Notes under the pieces: model-generated
What the model saw: only the letters and a program-made list of their open reading frames with translations
Databases searched by the model: none
Told to the model about the DNA's origin: nothing
Shown: piece by piece, positions 54,027 through 61,449 of the stretch
Layout of the letters: each line of letters starts with the position of its first letter
Position numbering within the stretch: position 1 is the first letter of the stretch
Made by a program: the position numbers and the translations under genes
Assembly: GCA_041392805.1 (NCBI GenBank)
Contig: JAWKLJ010000001.1
Span: 3,472,001 to 3,536,000 of the forward strand
Reading direction: 5' to 3'
Source: Saprospiraceae bacterium
GTDB lineage: Bacteria; Bacteroidota; Bacteroidia; Chitinophagales; Saprospiraceae
DNA: 64,000 bases

Positions 54027-55130
54027 TTAAGTAAGCCTAACTTTGAAATTCTTAATACTGGCCACCAATAAAAAGAGGCCCATTCCCAAAAGCACCAAGG
54101 CTTCTGGCCATATATAGTACCATCCACTGCCCTTGAGCATAATGTCTTTGAGCAAAATGATGAAATATTTAGCAGGTATAATACTGGAAATCTTTTGGAG
54201 CAACCAGGGCATACTTTCAATGGGGAACATAAACCCAGAGAGGATGATCGTCGGCATCATCAGCCCCATCAGAGAAGTCAACATTGCTGCTTGCTGGGTA
54301 TCCGTCCGGGTAGAGATCAATATCCCCAAAGTCAAGGCCACACAAATAAATAACATACAAACACCCATCAACAACCAAAAGCTTCCTGCTATTGGGACAC
54401 CGAAAACATAGACGCCGACCCCTAAGATCAGCCCTGCATTGATGAGGGATAACACTACGTAAGGAATTACTTTTCCAATAATAATAAGGGCCGTTGGCAA
54501 GGGTGACACCAGAAGTAACTCCATCGTCCCTAGTTCCTTTTCCTTGGCAATCGTTAGGGAAGTCATCATGGCAGACACCAACATCAGGATAAGTGCCATC
54601 ACCCCCGGCACAAAAAGAAATACACTCTTGAGTAGCGGATTGTAAACCATTCTGTTTTCCACACTTATGGGTAAAGAAGACGGGGTACCTTGTAGGCTAG
54701 CCTGGTATTGTTGGATGATCTGGTTGGCATACTGCGTAAGGGTAATGGCCGTATTAGGTTCTGTGCCATCCATTAATAATTGAACCTGCGCCTTTTCAGG
54801 GCCGTATAAGTTGTTGCCAAAATCAGGCGGAATAACGATAGCCATTTTTATGGCCGATGATTGAAAGGCGGCTTCGAGTTCATCCGGATAGCTAATATGC
54901 TTAACCAACTGAAAATGACCGCTAGCCTGTAATTGATGGATGAGTTCCATACTTGATTCATCTTTAGCCTGGTCATATACGGCAATATTTGCCCCTTTGA
55001 ATTCATTCGTGACAGCATAACCAAAAATTAAAATTTGAACAATAGGCATTCCAAAAAGGATAAACAGGGTCCGCCTGTCCCTTAGAATATGGAATACCTC
55101 TTTTTTTACAAATGCCCAAAATACTTTCAT
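54027..55130 (-). CDS. ABC-2 type transporter permease (YbhS-like)
   Basis: A 367-residue permease with the same layout as its downstream neighbour: N-terminal helix (GMPIVQILIFGYAVTNEFKG), periplasmic domain, then five helices from about residue 175. The motif LTIAKEKELGTMELLLVSPL and GFMFPIESMPWLLQ match the family. The two permeases are paralogues and probably form the heterodimeric membrane core. It starts 21 bases after the ATPase gene. Confidence 0.9.
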   Translation of the reverse strand: MKVFWAFVKKEVFHILRDRRTLFILFGMPIVQILIFGYAVTNEFKGANIAVYDQAKDESSMELIHQLQASGHFQLVKHISYPDELEAAFQSSAIKMAIVIPPDFGNNLYGPEKAQVQLLMDGTEPNTAITLTQYANQIIQQYQASLQGTPSSLPISVENRMVYNPLLKSVFLFVPGVMALILMLVSAMMTSLTIAKEKELGTMELLLVSPLPTALIIIGKVIPYVVLSLINAGLILGVGVYVFGVPIAGSFWLLMGVCMLFICVALTLGILISTRTDTQQAAMLTSLMGLMMPTIILSGFMFPIESMPWLLQKISSIIPAKYFIILLKDIMLKGSGWYYIWPEALVLLGMGLFLLVASIKNFKVRLT

Positions 55131-55151
55131 GGTATTTTTTTTTGAATTACC

Positions 55152-55880
55152 TTATCCCCTTGCCAATTGCACAAACACTTCATCCATAGAAGCTGCGTTA
55201 AATTGTTCCTTCAAGCGCCCGGGGGTGTCTAATGCCGCAATATCTCCGGCTACCATTATGGATACCCGGTCACAATATTCCGCTTCGTCCATGTAGTGGG
55301 TCGTCACAAAAACCGTTACGCCTTTATTCGCTGTAGCATATATCATTTCCCAAAATTGCCTGCGCGTAATAGGGTCTACCCCTCCTGTCGGTTCATCCAA
55401 AAAAATGATTTCTGGTTCGTGAAAAAGGGCAACGGAAAAAGCCAATTTCTGCTTCCAGCCCAAGGGAAGGCTCCCAACCAGGTGGTTCCCCTTATCCATC
55501 AAATGCAATTGCCCCAACAATTCCTCCATTTTGGTTTTGATGTATTTGCGCTTCATTCCGTAAATTCCACCAAAGAGGGCTATGTTTTCCTTGACCGTTA
55601 AGTCTTCATAGAGCGAAAATTTCTGGCTCATATAGCCTATTCTTCGCTTTATCTGCTCGGCCTGCTTGTAGACATCAAAGCCTGCCACCTGGGCCCTGCC
55701 CGAACTGGGACGTGAGAGGCCCGTGAGCATCCGCATTGCCGTGGTTTTTCCAGCGCCATTCGCTCCTAAAAAGCCAAACACCTCTCCTTTTTTCACCGAG
55801 AAGCTGATGGCTTTCACTGCGGTGAAGGCGCCAAATTTTTTGGTCAATTCATCTGCATAAATGGCTATTGTATTTTCCAT
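55152..55880 (-). CDS. ABC transporter ATP-binding protein with variant signature
   Basis: A 242-residue ATPase with Walker A GANGAGKTTAMRML, Q loop YMSQKFSLYEDL and Walker B IIFLDEPTGGVDP. The signature segment reads SLPLGWKQKLAF instead of LSGGQ, a variant seen in the second half of YbhF-like proteins. Start chosen at ATG 55880 (MENTIAIYADEL), 11 bases after the upstream ATPase gene; an upstream in-frame start would overlap it by 34 bases. It pairs with the other ATPase to energise the exporter. Confidence 0.9.
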   Translation of the reverse strand: MENTIAIYADELTKKFGAFTAVKAISFSVKKGEVFGFLGANGAGKTTAMRMLTGLSRPSSGRAQVAGFDVYKQAEQIKRRIGYMSQKFSLYEDLTVKENIALFGGIYGMKRKYIKTKMEELLGQLHLMDKGNHLVGSLPLGWKQKLAFSVALFHEPEIIFLDEPTGGVDPITRRQFWEMIYATANKGVTVFVTTHYMDEAEYCDRVSIMVAGDIAALDTPGRLKEQFNAASMDEVFVQLARG

Positions 55881-55891
55881 AATAGTCCTGA

Positions 55892-56803
55892 TTAGGCCAT
55901 TGCTGGCATTAAATCCATAAAACAATCCTCAATGGTCGCCTCCTGTAGTCGAACAACAATTTCGCCATGTCCTTTTTGCGCCAGATAGTCGAAAATATCA
56001 GTTTTGGGCATCGGTTGCCTGGTGATCAGGTGGGCAAATTCGCCGAAGGGAAAGATGGTGTGTGTCAAGTGCCATGCACTCAAATCCTGTATCAGTTGGT
56101 ACATATTATTGGTTCGAACAGCAAATAAGGGCTTCTCAAATTTGGTGACAATACCTCTAGGGGTGTCTATCGATAGCAGCGTGCCGTTCTGGATAAGTCC
56201 TATGCGGTCACAAAGACTTGCCTCATCCATATAGGGCGTAGAAACCAATATGGTAATCCCTTTTTCCTTTAACGCTTGCAACATTTCCCAAAATTCCTTA
56301 CGCGAAACGGCATCTACGCCAGTGGTGGGTTCGTCCAGAAAAAGCACTTCAGGCTTATGGATCAGGGCACAGGAAAGGGCTAGCTTTTGCTTCATCCCAC
56401 CTGATAATTGTCCTGCCCTTCGTTTTTTAAAAGGTTCAATTTGGGCGTAAATTCCTTTGATCAGGTCATAGTTCTCCGCTATGGTTGTACCAAATATAGT
56501 GGCGAAAAACTGTAGGTTTTCTTCCACCGATAAGTCCTGGTACAAGGAGAATCGACCTGGCATATAGCCTATTCTACGTCGGATGGCTTTGTAATCCTTT
56601 ACCACATCCAGGCCCAACACCTGCGCATTGCCCTTGTCGGGCAATAATAGGGTGGTTAATATCCGGAAAAGGCTGGTTTTACCCGCTCCATCAGGGCCGA
56701 TTAGGCCAAACAATTCTCCGGGTTCAATCGCAAAGGAAATATCAGACAAGGCTTGTACCTTATCATAGGATTTACTGATATAATCAATGGATACAGGTTT
56801 CAT
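55892..56803 (-). CDS. ABC transporter ATP-binding protein (canonical)
   Basis: A 303-residue ATPase with Walker A GPDGAGKTSLFRIL, Q loop YMPGRFSLYQDL, signature LSGGMKQKLALS, Walker B VLFLDEPTTGVDA and an H loop around VSTPYMDEA. The last 80 residues are a C-terminal extension. In E. coli YbhF two such domains are fused in one protein, whereas here they are two genes. The first base of the upstream adaptor's stop codon is the last base of its ATG context (one-base overlap), so translation is coupled. Confidence 0.92.
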   Translation of the reverse strand: MKPVSIDYISKSYDKVQALSDISFAIEPGELFGLIGPDGAGKTSLFRILTTLLLPDKGNAQVLGLDVVKDYKAIRRRIGYMPGRFSLYQDLSVEENLQFFATIFGTTIAENYDLIKGIYAQIEPFKKRRAGQLSGGMKQKLALSCALIHKPEVLFLDEPTTGVDAVSRKEFWEMLQALKEKGITILVSTPYMDEASLCDRIGLIQNGTLLSIDTPRGIVTKFEKPLFAVRTNNMYQLIQDLSAWHLTHTIFPFGEFAHLITRQPMPKTDIFDYLAQKGHGEIVVRLQEATIEDCFMDLMPAMA

Positions 56804-57873
56804 TACTCAACGATATTTGGTGAAGACAACCATACTTCAGCAGGCATGCCCGTCTTGAGATAGCCATCATTAGCTACTTTCACTTTTATGGCATAGACCA
56901 GGTTGACTCGCTCTTCTTTTGTTTGAATAATTCGAGGCGTGAATTCAGCCTGATCCGACACCCAACTGATTCGACCGCTGTAATCACGCATGGTTTGGTC
57001 AGCAGCATCTATCCGAACAATGACCTCCTGCCCTATTTTCATTTGGCCAAGTTGGGGGCCGCCAATATAGGCCCGCAAGGTCAGGGTGTCGAGTTTGGCA
57101 ATCCGATAGAGGGGGCTGCCAAATCCTTTAATTTCCGAAGGTTCCGCCAGTTTAGTGATAACCGTCCCCGTAATGGGGTTGTATATATAACAGCGCCGAA
57201 TCTGATCTTCCAGGCGTAGGACTTGCGCATTGACAGGGCCAGTTTCGCTCAGGATGGCCCGGTTGGCAACCGTTGTTTTGCGCTTAACCGCAGCCATCTG
57301 TTGATCTATGACCTGTACCTGCCCTTTGATATCATCCAATTGCTTGGGGGTGGCAGCCTGGTCTTTGAGCAAAGCCTCTACCCTTTTTTGTTCTCGAAGC
57401 AGGTTCTGTTTTTGCTCTTCCAGTACTTTTATTTCGGGTTCAGCCTCTTGCGTTTTTTGCCCCAAGGCTTGCAGACTGGCCAGCAATTGTTCTTTTTGCA
57501 AATGCAAGGGAACCGTATCAATTAGTCCGACCAATTGGCCTTCCTTCAGTTTTTGGCCTTCCTCAACCTCTAGGAATAACAATTTGCCGCTGGCTTCGGT
57601 GCCCACCATAACCGGCTCCGTTTCAAAATTGCCATAAGCATCAGCCAAAGGCATTTCTGCCTCACAACTAAAAAGGATAAGACTTAGTAACACAAACAAA
57701 AAGCCAACTAAGCTTCTCCTAACGGGCAATGCCTCCCACCTCCAACTTCCCAACTTCCCAAGGCCCAACATCCAACTTCCTGACTTTCGACCCTCCAACT
57801 TCCTGACTTCCGACTTCCAACTTCCGACTTCCAACTTCCAATTTCCCAACTTACTATTTGATAGATTTTTCAT
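56803..57873 (-). CDS. HlyD-type membrane fusion adaptor lipoprotein
   Basis: A 356-residue periplasmic adaptor linking the ABC pump to TolC. A lipobox LVLLSLILFSC.. puts the lipid Cys at residue 70. Then come a biotinyl-lipoyl segment (GKLLFLEVEEGQKLKEGQLVGLIDT), a long coiled-coil hairpin (about 120-205) and a barrel domain (VITKLAEPSEIKGFGSPLYRIA). The first 48 residues ahead of the signal are low-complexity (GNWKLEVGSWKSEVRKLE..), encoded by a purine-rich repeat tract. An internal ATG at 57771 would skip most of it and is a reasonable alternative start. Confidence 0.88.
   Translation of the reverse strand: MKNLSNSKLGNWKLEVGSWKSEVRKLEGRKSGSWMLGLGKLGSWRWEALPVRRSLVGFLFVLLSLILFSCEAEMPLADAYGNFETEPVMVGTEASGKLLFLEVEEGQKLKEGQLVGLIDTVPLHLQKEQLLASLQALGQKTQEAEPEIKVLEEQKQNLLREQKRVEALLKDQAATPKQLDDIKGQVQVIDQQMAAVKRKTTVANRAILSETGPVNAQVLRLEDQIRRCYIYNPITGTVITKLAEPSEIKGFGSPLYRIAKLDTLTLRAYIGGPQLGQMKIGQEVIVRIDAADQTMRDYSGRISWVSDQAEFTPRIIQTKEERVNLVYAIKVKVANDGYLKTGMPAEVWLSSPNIVE
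57732..57852. repeat. Imperfect GGAAGTTGG-type tandem repeat inside the adaptor gene
   Basis: On the plus strand a run of CCAACTTCC, CGACTTCC and TGACTTCC units covers about 120 bases. It lies within the 5' end of the adaptor coding region and is in frame. Similar purine-rich tracts occur between genes at 47560-47592 and 61318-61405. Confidence 0.8.
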
Positions 57874-57898
57874 GCTATATATATTTTGATCGGATTCC

Positions 57899-59188
57899 TT
57901 ACAGAACCCCTTTTTTGGTGAGGTATGTTACTTTTAATTGCTGCAATTGAAGCTCGTGCAGCGCTAATTCCAGTTTTGCGTTTATTTGGGTATTCAGTTC
58001 GCTTACATATTCGGTCGAGGTAATAATTCCCTGCGCTAATTGTGCATTCACTTGTTGCAAAATAGTCTCCTGGAGTTGAATCACTTCCTTGTCACGTACC
58101 ATGAGTGTTGCTATCTTCTGTGCTTCCTTCAAATATTGCTGATCCAATAAACGCTGTTGGTATTCAAAGGTGGCTGCCTGATTATCGACTAACTGAGATT
58201 GAACGAGCAGCCAGTCTTTCTGTTTTTGTCCCTGTTTTCCATCCCAAATATTCCACTGAAACTGTATGCCTCCGATGGCAAAAGGACTAAGGTTGTCATC
58301 AAAAAAATTGAGCGGGTTAGCATAGCCAACCCCAGCTTGCAAGAAGGCACTTACCTTGGGTTTCTGTTGTATATCTATCAGCTTGCTTTGTTCCAAGATG
58401 ACCTGTTTTTGTTTGGAAAATAAGCTAAGCTCTGGCCGCTGAGAACCTTCATCAAAGGTGACAGCAGGGATAGAAGGCGGTGCAAGTATGGTTTCGGCCG
58501 TAAGGGTTTGCCCCATCAAGTCACCCAAAAGTGCCAATAAACTTTCTTCCTGCCCCTGCAGATCAGCCCGGCGCTTTTCTAAGGTCAATACCTGAACCTC
58601 CAATTTATGGCTATTCAAAGGTAATCCCACGCCGTGTTTTTCCAACGCAGCGAGGTTGGCCAACCGCTGCTGAAGATCACCTATCGAGTTGGCAAGTACC
58701 TGATCCTGGGTCCTCAACAACAACACCCCGAAATAAAGCTGTTGAACTTGTTCCTTCACAGGGTAAAGTGACACCTCTACGGCCTGAAGGTCTTTGGCAA
58801 GCATAGCTGCCTGAAGGGCCTGGTTCGCATTAATGGCTCCTCCATCATACAAGACATAGTTGCCTTCCAGGGTCGTCTGTCCGTTAAATTTGGGGACCTT
58901 GAACGCTGCATCCTGGCCAGGTAATACAAAAGGAAGTGAAACGGTCTCCGATTGATAGGTCGTTTTTGCCTTCCAAAAAATGCTAGGCATCCGCTGGGCG
59001 TCCAACTGTGCCAACTTTAGTCGATGAGCTTGCTCCAGCAAAGGCTTCTGCTGTTGTAAGGGATAGCGACTGAGTGCCAATTGCTGACAGTCTGCCAGTT
59101 CTAAGGTGGCAGAGGACTGCCCCCTCATAGGTAACACAAATGCTAGTAGATACCCAAATATGATTAATAAACTTCGCTTTGCTACCAT
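57899..59188 (-). CDS. TolC-family outer membrane efflux protein
   Basis: A 429-residue outer membrane factor with a signal peptide (MVAKRSLLIIFGYLLAFVLPMRGQ) and a mostly alpha-helical tunnel domain with the two-fold pattern of the TolC family. The segments LADCQQLALSRYPLQQQ near the N terminus and GIQFQWNIWDGKQGQKQK near residue 290 are typical. It is the second gene of the efflux operon, 57 bases after tetR and 25 bases before the adaptor gene. A TTAAC..GGTTAA palindrome lies just upstream. The ATG at 59188 is preferred over an adjacent GTG. Confidence 0.9.
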   Translation of the reverse strand: MVAKRSLLIIFGYLLAFVLPMRGQSSATLELADCQQLALSRYPLQQQKPLLEQAHRLKLAQLDAQRMPSIFWKAKTTYQSETVSLPFVLPGQDAAFKVPKFNGQTTLEGNYVLYDGGAINANQALQAAMLAKDLQAVEVSLYPVKEQVQQLYFGVLLLRTQDQVLANSIGDLQQRLANLAALEKHGVGLPLNSHKLEVQVLTLEKRRADLQGQEESLLALLGDLMGQTLTAETILAPPSIPAVTFDEGSQRPELSLFSKQKQVILEQSKLIDIQQKPKVSAFLQAGVGYANPLNFFDDNLSPFAIGGIQFQWNIWDGKQGQKQKDWLLVQSQLVDNQAATFEYQQRLLDQQYLKEAQKIATLMVRDKEVIQLQETILQQVNAQLAQGIITSTEYVSELNTQINAKLELALHELQLQQLKVTYLTKKGVL

Positions 59189-59212
59189 CACAAATAGATT
59201 TTATTTTAAAGT

Positions 59213-59228
59213 TTAACTTTTTGGTTAA
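59213..59228. promoter_or_regulatory. Candidate TetR operator ahead of the TolC gene
   Basis: TTAACTTTTTGGTTAA, 25 bases before the TolC-family ATG. It differs at only two positions from the palindrome ahead of tetR and shares the half-site GGTTAA. Confidence 0.55.
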
Positions 59229-59245
59229 ATCAAGGGCAAAAAATT

Positions 59246-59845
59246 TTACTTCTCCAAAGCACTCAAAATAAACCGCGACACCTCTGCTTTCCGCTCATCC
59301 ATTAATTGATCCCAGCTTTTCTCATCCATGCCACTAACAGCCTGCAACAATGGCTTGGCAACAAAAGGAAAGGCACACATAGATACCATATTCATTAAAA
59401 AATGAAGAGGGTGGAATGACTGAATTTTACCTTTTTCCATTTCTTCCATCAACCCCATTATAAATTGTGCTATTTCAGGAAAAACATGTCTTTGCTTCAT
59501 GATTTCAACAAAGCGTTCAGGCTCTTGGCTCAACTCATGCAAAATAAACATAGGCACATAGGGGTTGGCCCGAATCGCATCGATATAAGTCGAAACGAAA
59601 GCCGTTACCTTTTCTTCAATGGATTGACCAGTAGTGATCGTTGCTTTCAACTTCGGAAGTAACACATCTATTACTTCAAAAAATATAATATGGAACAACT
59701 TTTCCTTGCTGCGGTAATAATAATGCAACAGTGCTTTGTTCATTCCGGCCTCTTCTGCAATATCAGCCATCCTTGCACCGGCGTATCCTTTTCGTATAAA
59801 TACTTTTTTGGCTGCTTCCTTGATAGTTTCTTCTGTTGATACCAT
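59246..59845 (-). CDS. TetR-family repressor of the efflux operon
   Basis: A 199-residue regulator with an N-terminal helix-turn-helix (IKEAAKKVFIRKGYAGARMADIAEEAGMNKALLHYYYRSKEKLF) and a helical ligand-binding domain. It is the first gene of the seven-gene efflux operon and probably represses it, by analogy with CecR, the TetR regulator of E. coli ybhGFSR. A perfect 16-bp palindrome lies 13 bases before its ATG, and a near copy precedes the TolC gene. The ligand is unknown. Confidence 0.9.
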   Translation of the reverse strand: MVSTEETIKEAAKKVFIRKGYAGARMADIAEEAGMNKALLHYYYRSKEKLFHIIFFEVIDVLLPKLKATITTGQSIEEKVTAFVSTYIDAIRANPYVPMFILHELSQEPERFVEIMKQRHVFPEIAQFIMGLMEEMEKGKIQSFHPLHFLMNMVSMCAFPFVAKPLLQAVSGMDEKSWDQLMDERKAEVSRFILSALEK

Positions 59846-59857
59846 TAACTAAATAAT

Positions 59858-59873
59858 TTAACCGTTTGGTTAA
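59858..59873. promoter_or_regulatory. Candidate TetR operator upstream of tetR
   Basis: The sequence TTAACCGTTTGGTTAA has TTAACC/GGTTAA arms and a 4-base spacer, 13 bases before the tetR ATG. A TATTTTG box just upstream is a plausible -7 element, so binding would block transcription. Confidence 0.6.
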
Positions 59874-59965
59874 GACAAAATAACAGGCTTTTTTTGACAA
59901 ATGCAAGGGGTGCTTAAAAAAAAACTTCTTTGAAAATTTTTATTTCGCGATTTGGAGGTATTCCT

Positions 59966-60130
59966 CTAGTGCTGCCGGAGTTAAGTAAGGGGATAAATAA
60001 AATGAGGCTATTTTGTTGCCAGACAAGGCGCGAGGCGCGATAATAGTGGGCCTATGTGAGCAACGAGCAACGCAGTATGGCGACAAAAGAGACCATTTTA
60101 TATCCCGGTATTTAGTGCCGGCAGCACTAG
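59966..60130. repeat. 165-bp palindromic MITE-like element
   Basis: Perfect 13-bp termini CTAGTGCTGCCGG (59966-59978) and CCGGCAGCACTAG (60118-60130) bound the element. Further imperfect pairing (GGGGATAAATAAAATG / CATTTTATATCCC and GGCTATTTTGTTGCC / GGCGACAAAAGAGACC) makes it a long palindrome. The centre is GC-rich (GACAAGGCGCGAGGCGCGA). It lies between divergent-end genes, 120 bases before tetR, with no coding capacity. Confidence 0.75.
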
Positions 60131-60168
60131 TCTTTCCAAAACAGCACCCCTACCAATATAGAAGCCCA

Positions 60169-60894
60169 TTACCGTCTTATGCCGACAATCCCCAAATAGG
60201 TATTTGGTTCAAATTCAGAATGGTCTATTGGCTCAAAAAACACCTCAAATCCAGTCTTTTCCAACAATGTTTTCCAGGTTTTTTTTGAAAAAAGGCCTTC
60301 TTTGGCTTGGTCATTTTCAAAAGTGGTGGTGCCATCTATGTCTTTCATGATGTAGGCATAGTTCGTTTCGACTACATGATCATTTGGATCTGAGTCTAAG
60401 GTCCATTCCAGGTACCTAATGCTTCTATATTCGTCATCGTGCCCGCCGTGGTCCGTACTGGGCTCAAAAGTCTCTTTGAAAAAATCTGGCGCAATAAATA
60501 AAAGACCATCTTCTTTTAAGTGTTTTTTGGCGACTTGAAAGACGGCTTCCAGATCTTGTTCTGTGGTCATTAACATAATCGCATCATGGATAAAGACCAA
60601 ATCAAAAGTCTGATTTAATTGAATGCTCCTCATATCACCTACAAAATGTACACATTCTGGGTTGATTTTTTTGCTGATGCTGATCATTTCTGGGGAAAGA
60701 TCCGTCAAGGTGAAGTTACATTTTTGCTTCAGGTGATAGGCATTGTTCCCCCCACCGCTACCCAATTCAAGGGTATTTTTAATGTTGGTCTTATATTTTG
60801 AAATGACTTCCCAATAAAGCCCAGCTTCCTCAGCATATTCTTCAGGGGCAGATAATAAATGCCACCAGTTTGCTAATTCACGGTAGAGTTTCAT
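60169..60894 (-). CDS. SAM-dependent class I methyltransferase
   Basis: A 241-residue cytosolic methyltransferase. Motif I LELGSGGGNNAYHL (about 41-54), an acidic TDLSPEMISISKKI at the end of strand 2 and FDLVFIHDAIMLM as motif IV define the Rossmann-like fold. The N-terminal YRELANWWHLLSAPEEYAEEAGLYW resembles small-molecule methyltransferases. Substrate unknown. It is on the same strand as a small membrane protein gene 69 bases upstream, but no operon function is evident. Confidence 0.85.
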   Translation of the reverse strand: MKLYRELANWWHLLSAPEEYAEEAGLYWEVISKYKTNIKNTLELGSGGGNNAYHLKQKCNFTLTDLSPEMISISKKINPECVHFVGDMRSIQLNQTFDLVFIHDAIMLMTTEQDLEAVFQVAKKHLKEDGLLFIAPDFFKETFEPSTDHGGHDDEYRSIRYLEWTLDSDPNDHVVETNYAYIMKDIDGTTTFENDQAKEGLFSKKTWKTLLEKTGFEVFFEPIDHSEFEPNTYLGIVGIRR

Positions 60895-60963
60895 AAAAGT
60901 GCATTGTAACTAAAACGAAAATTTGCTCGATTGGAGGCAATGGAAGCCTGCCCAAACTTACTC

Positions 60964-61251
60964 TTACATACCTGGAAATACATACTCAAAAAACAAGATC
61001 ATGATCATCACCAAAATGACCGTTCTTAGTATCGCGTAACGAAAAGGATGATCTCCTCCCTTGCTATAATCGCCTTTCTCTTGTCTGAGCGCAGCTAACA
61101 GGCCATAAAACCCAAAAATAGTCAGTGGCAGCCAATAATAGGACAACTTTACCAATTCGGTTTCACTATAATCGTCAAAGTGTAACAAATAGAGGTAAAA
61201 CATCAACAATAATCCACCAATTAAAGCGCCCAGGTAGACATATCTTTGCAT
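60964..61251 (-). CDS. Small hypothetical membrane protein
   Basis: A 95-residue protein with three hydrophobic segments (about 7-23, 38-58, 72-92) and no recognisable motif. Codon usage and position between real genes make it a likely gene, but I cannot name a family. Confidence 0.55.
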   Translation of the reverse strand: MQRYVYLGALIGGLLLMFYLYLLHFDDYSETELVKLSYYWLPLTIFGFYGLLAALRQEKGDYSKGGDHPFRYAILRTVILVMIMILFFEYVFPGM

Positions 61252-61317
61252 GTTTCTTATGATTTGAAGATGAAAGTTGGGCGACCCTTCTAAGGCTGGA
61301 CGAGGCAGCGTGATGAA

Positions 61318-61405
61318 ATAGGAAGGAAGGCGGAAGGCGGAAAGGGGAATATCGTTAAGCGTTCCAAGGTGTAGCGTTTCCGACTTCCCATTTCGTACTT
61401 CCGAT
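61318..61405. repeat. Purine-rich GGAAGG / CTTCC low-complexity tract
   Basis: On the plus strand, GGAAGGAAGGCGGAAGGCGGAAAGG is followed 50 bases later by CCGACTTCCC and GTACTTCCG. Related in composition to the tracts at 57732-57852 and 47560-47592. It lies in the intergenic gap after the OmpA-family gene. Confidence 0.6.
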
Positions 61406-61449
61406 TTTGTCCAAGCTTAGACGGGTGCTCAAAAGTTGCTATTCGTTCC

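Noticed and set aside
60013..60288. 91-codon reading frame
   Set aside because: It begins inside the palindromic element and ends within the methyltransferase gene on the other strand; a chance frame.
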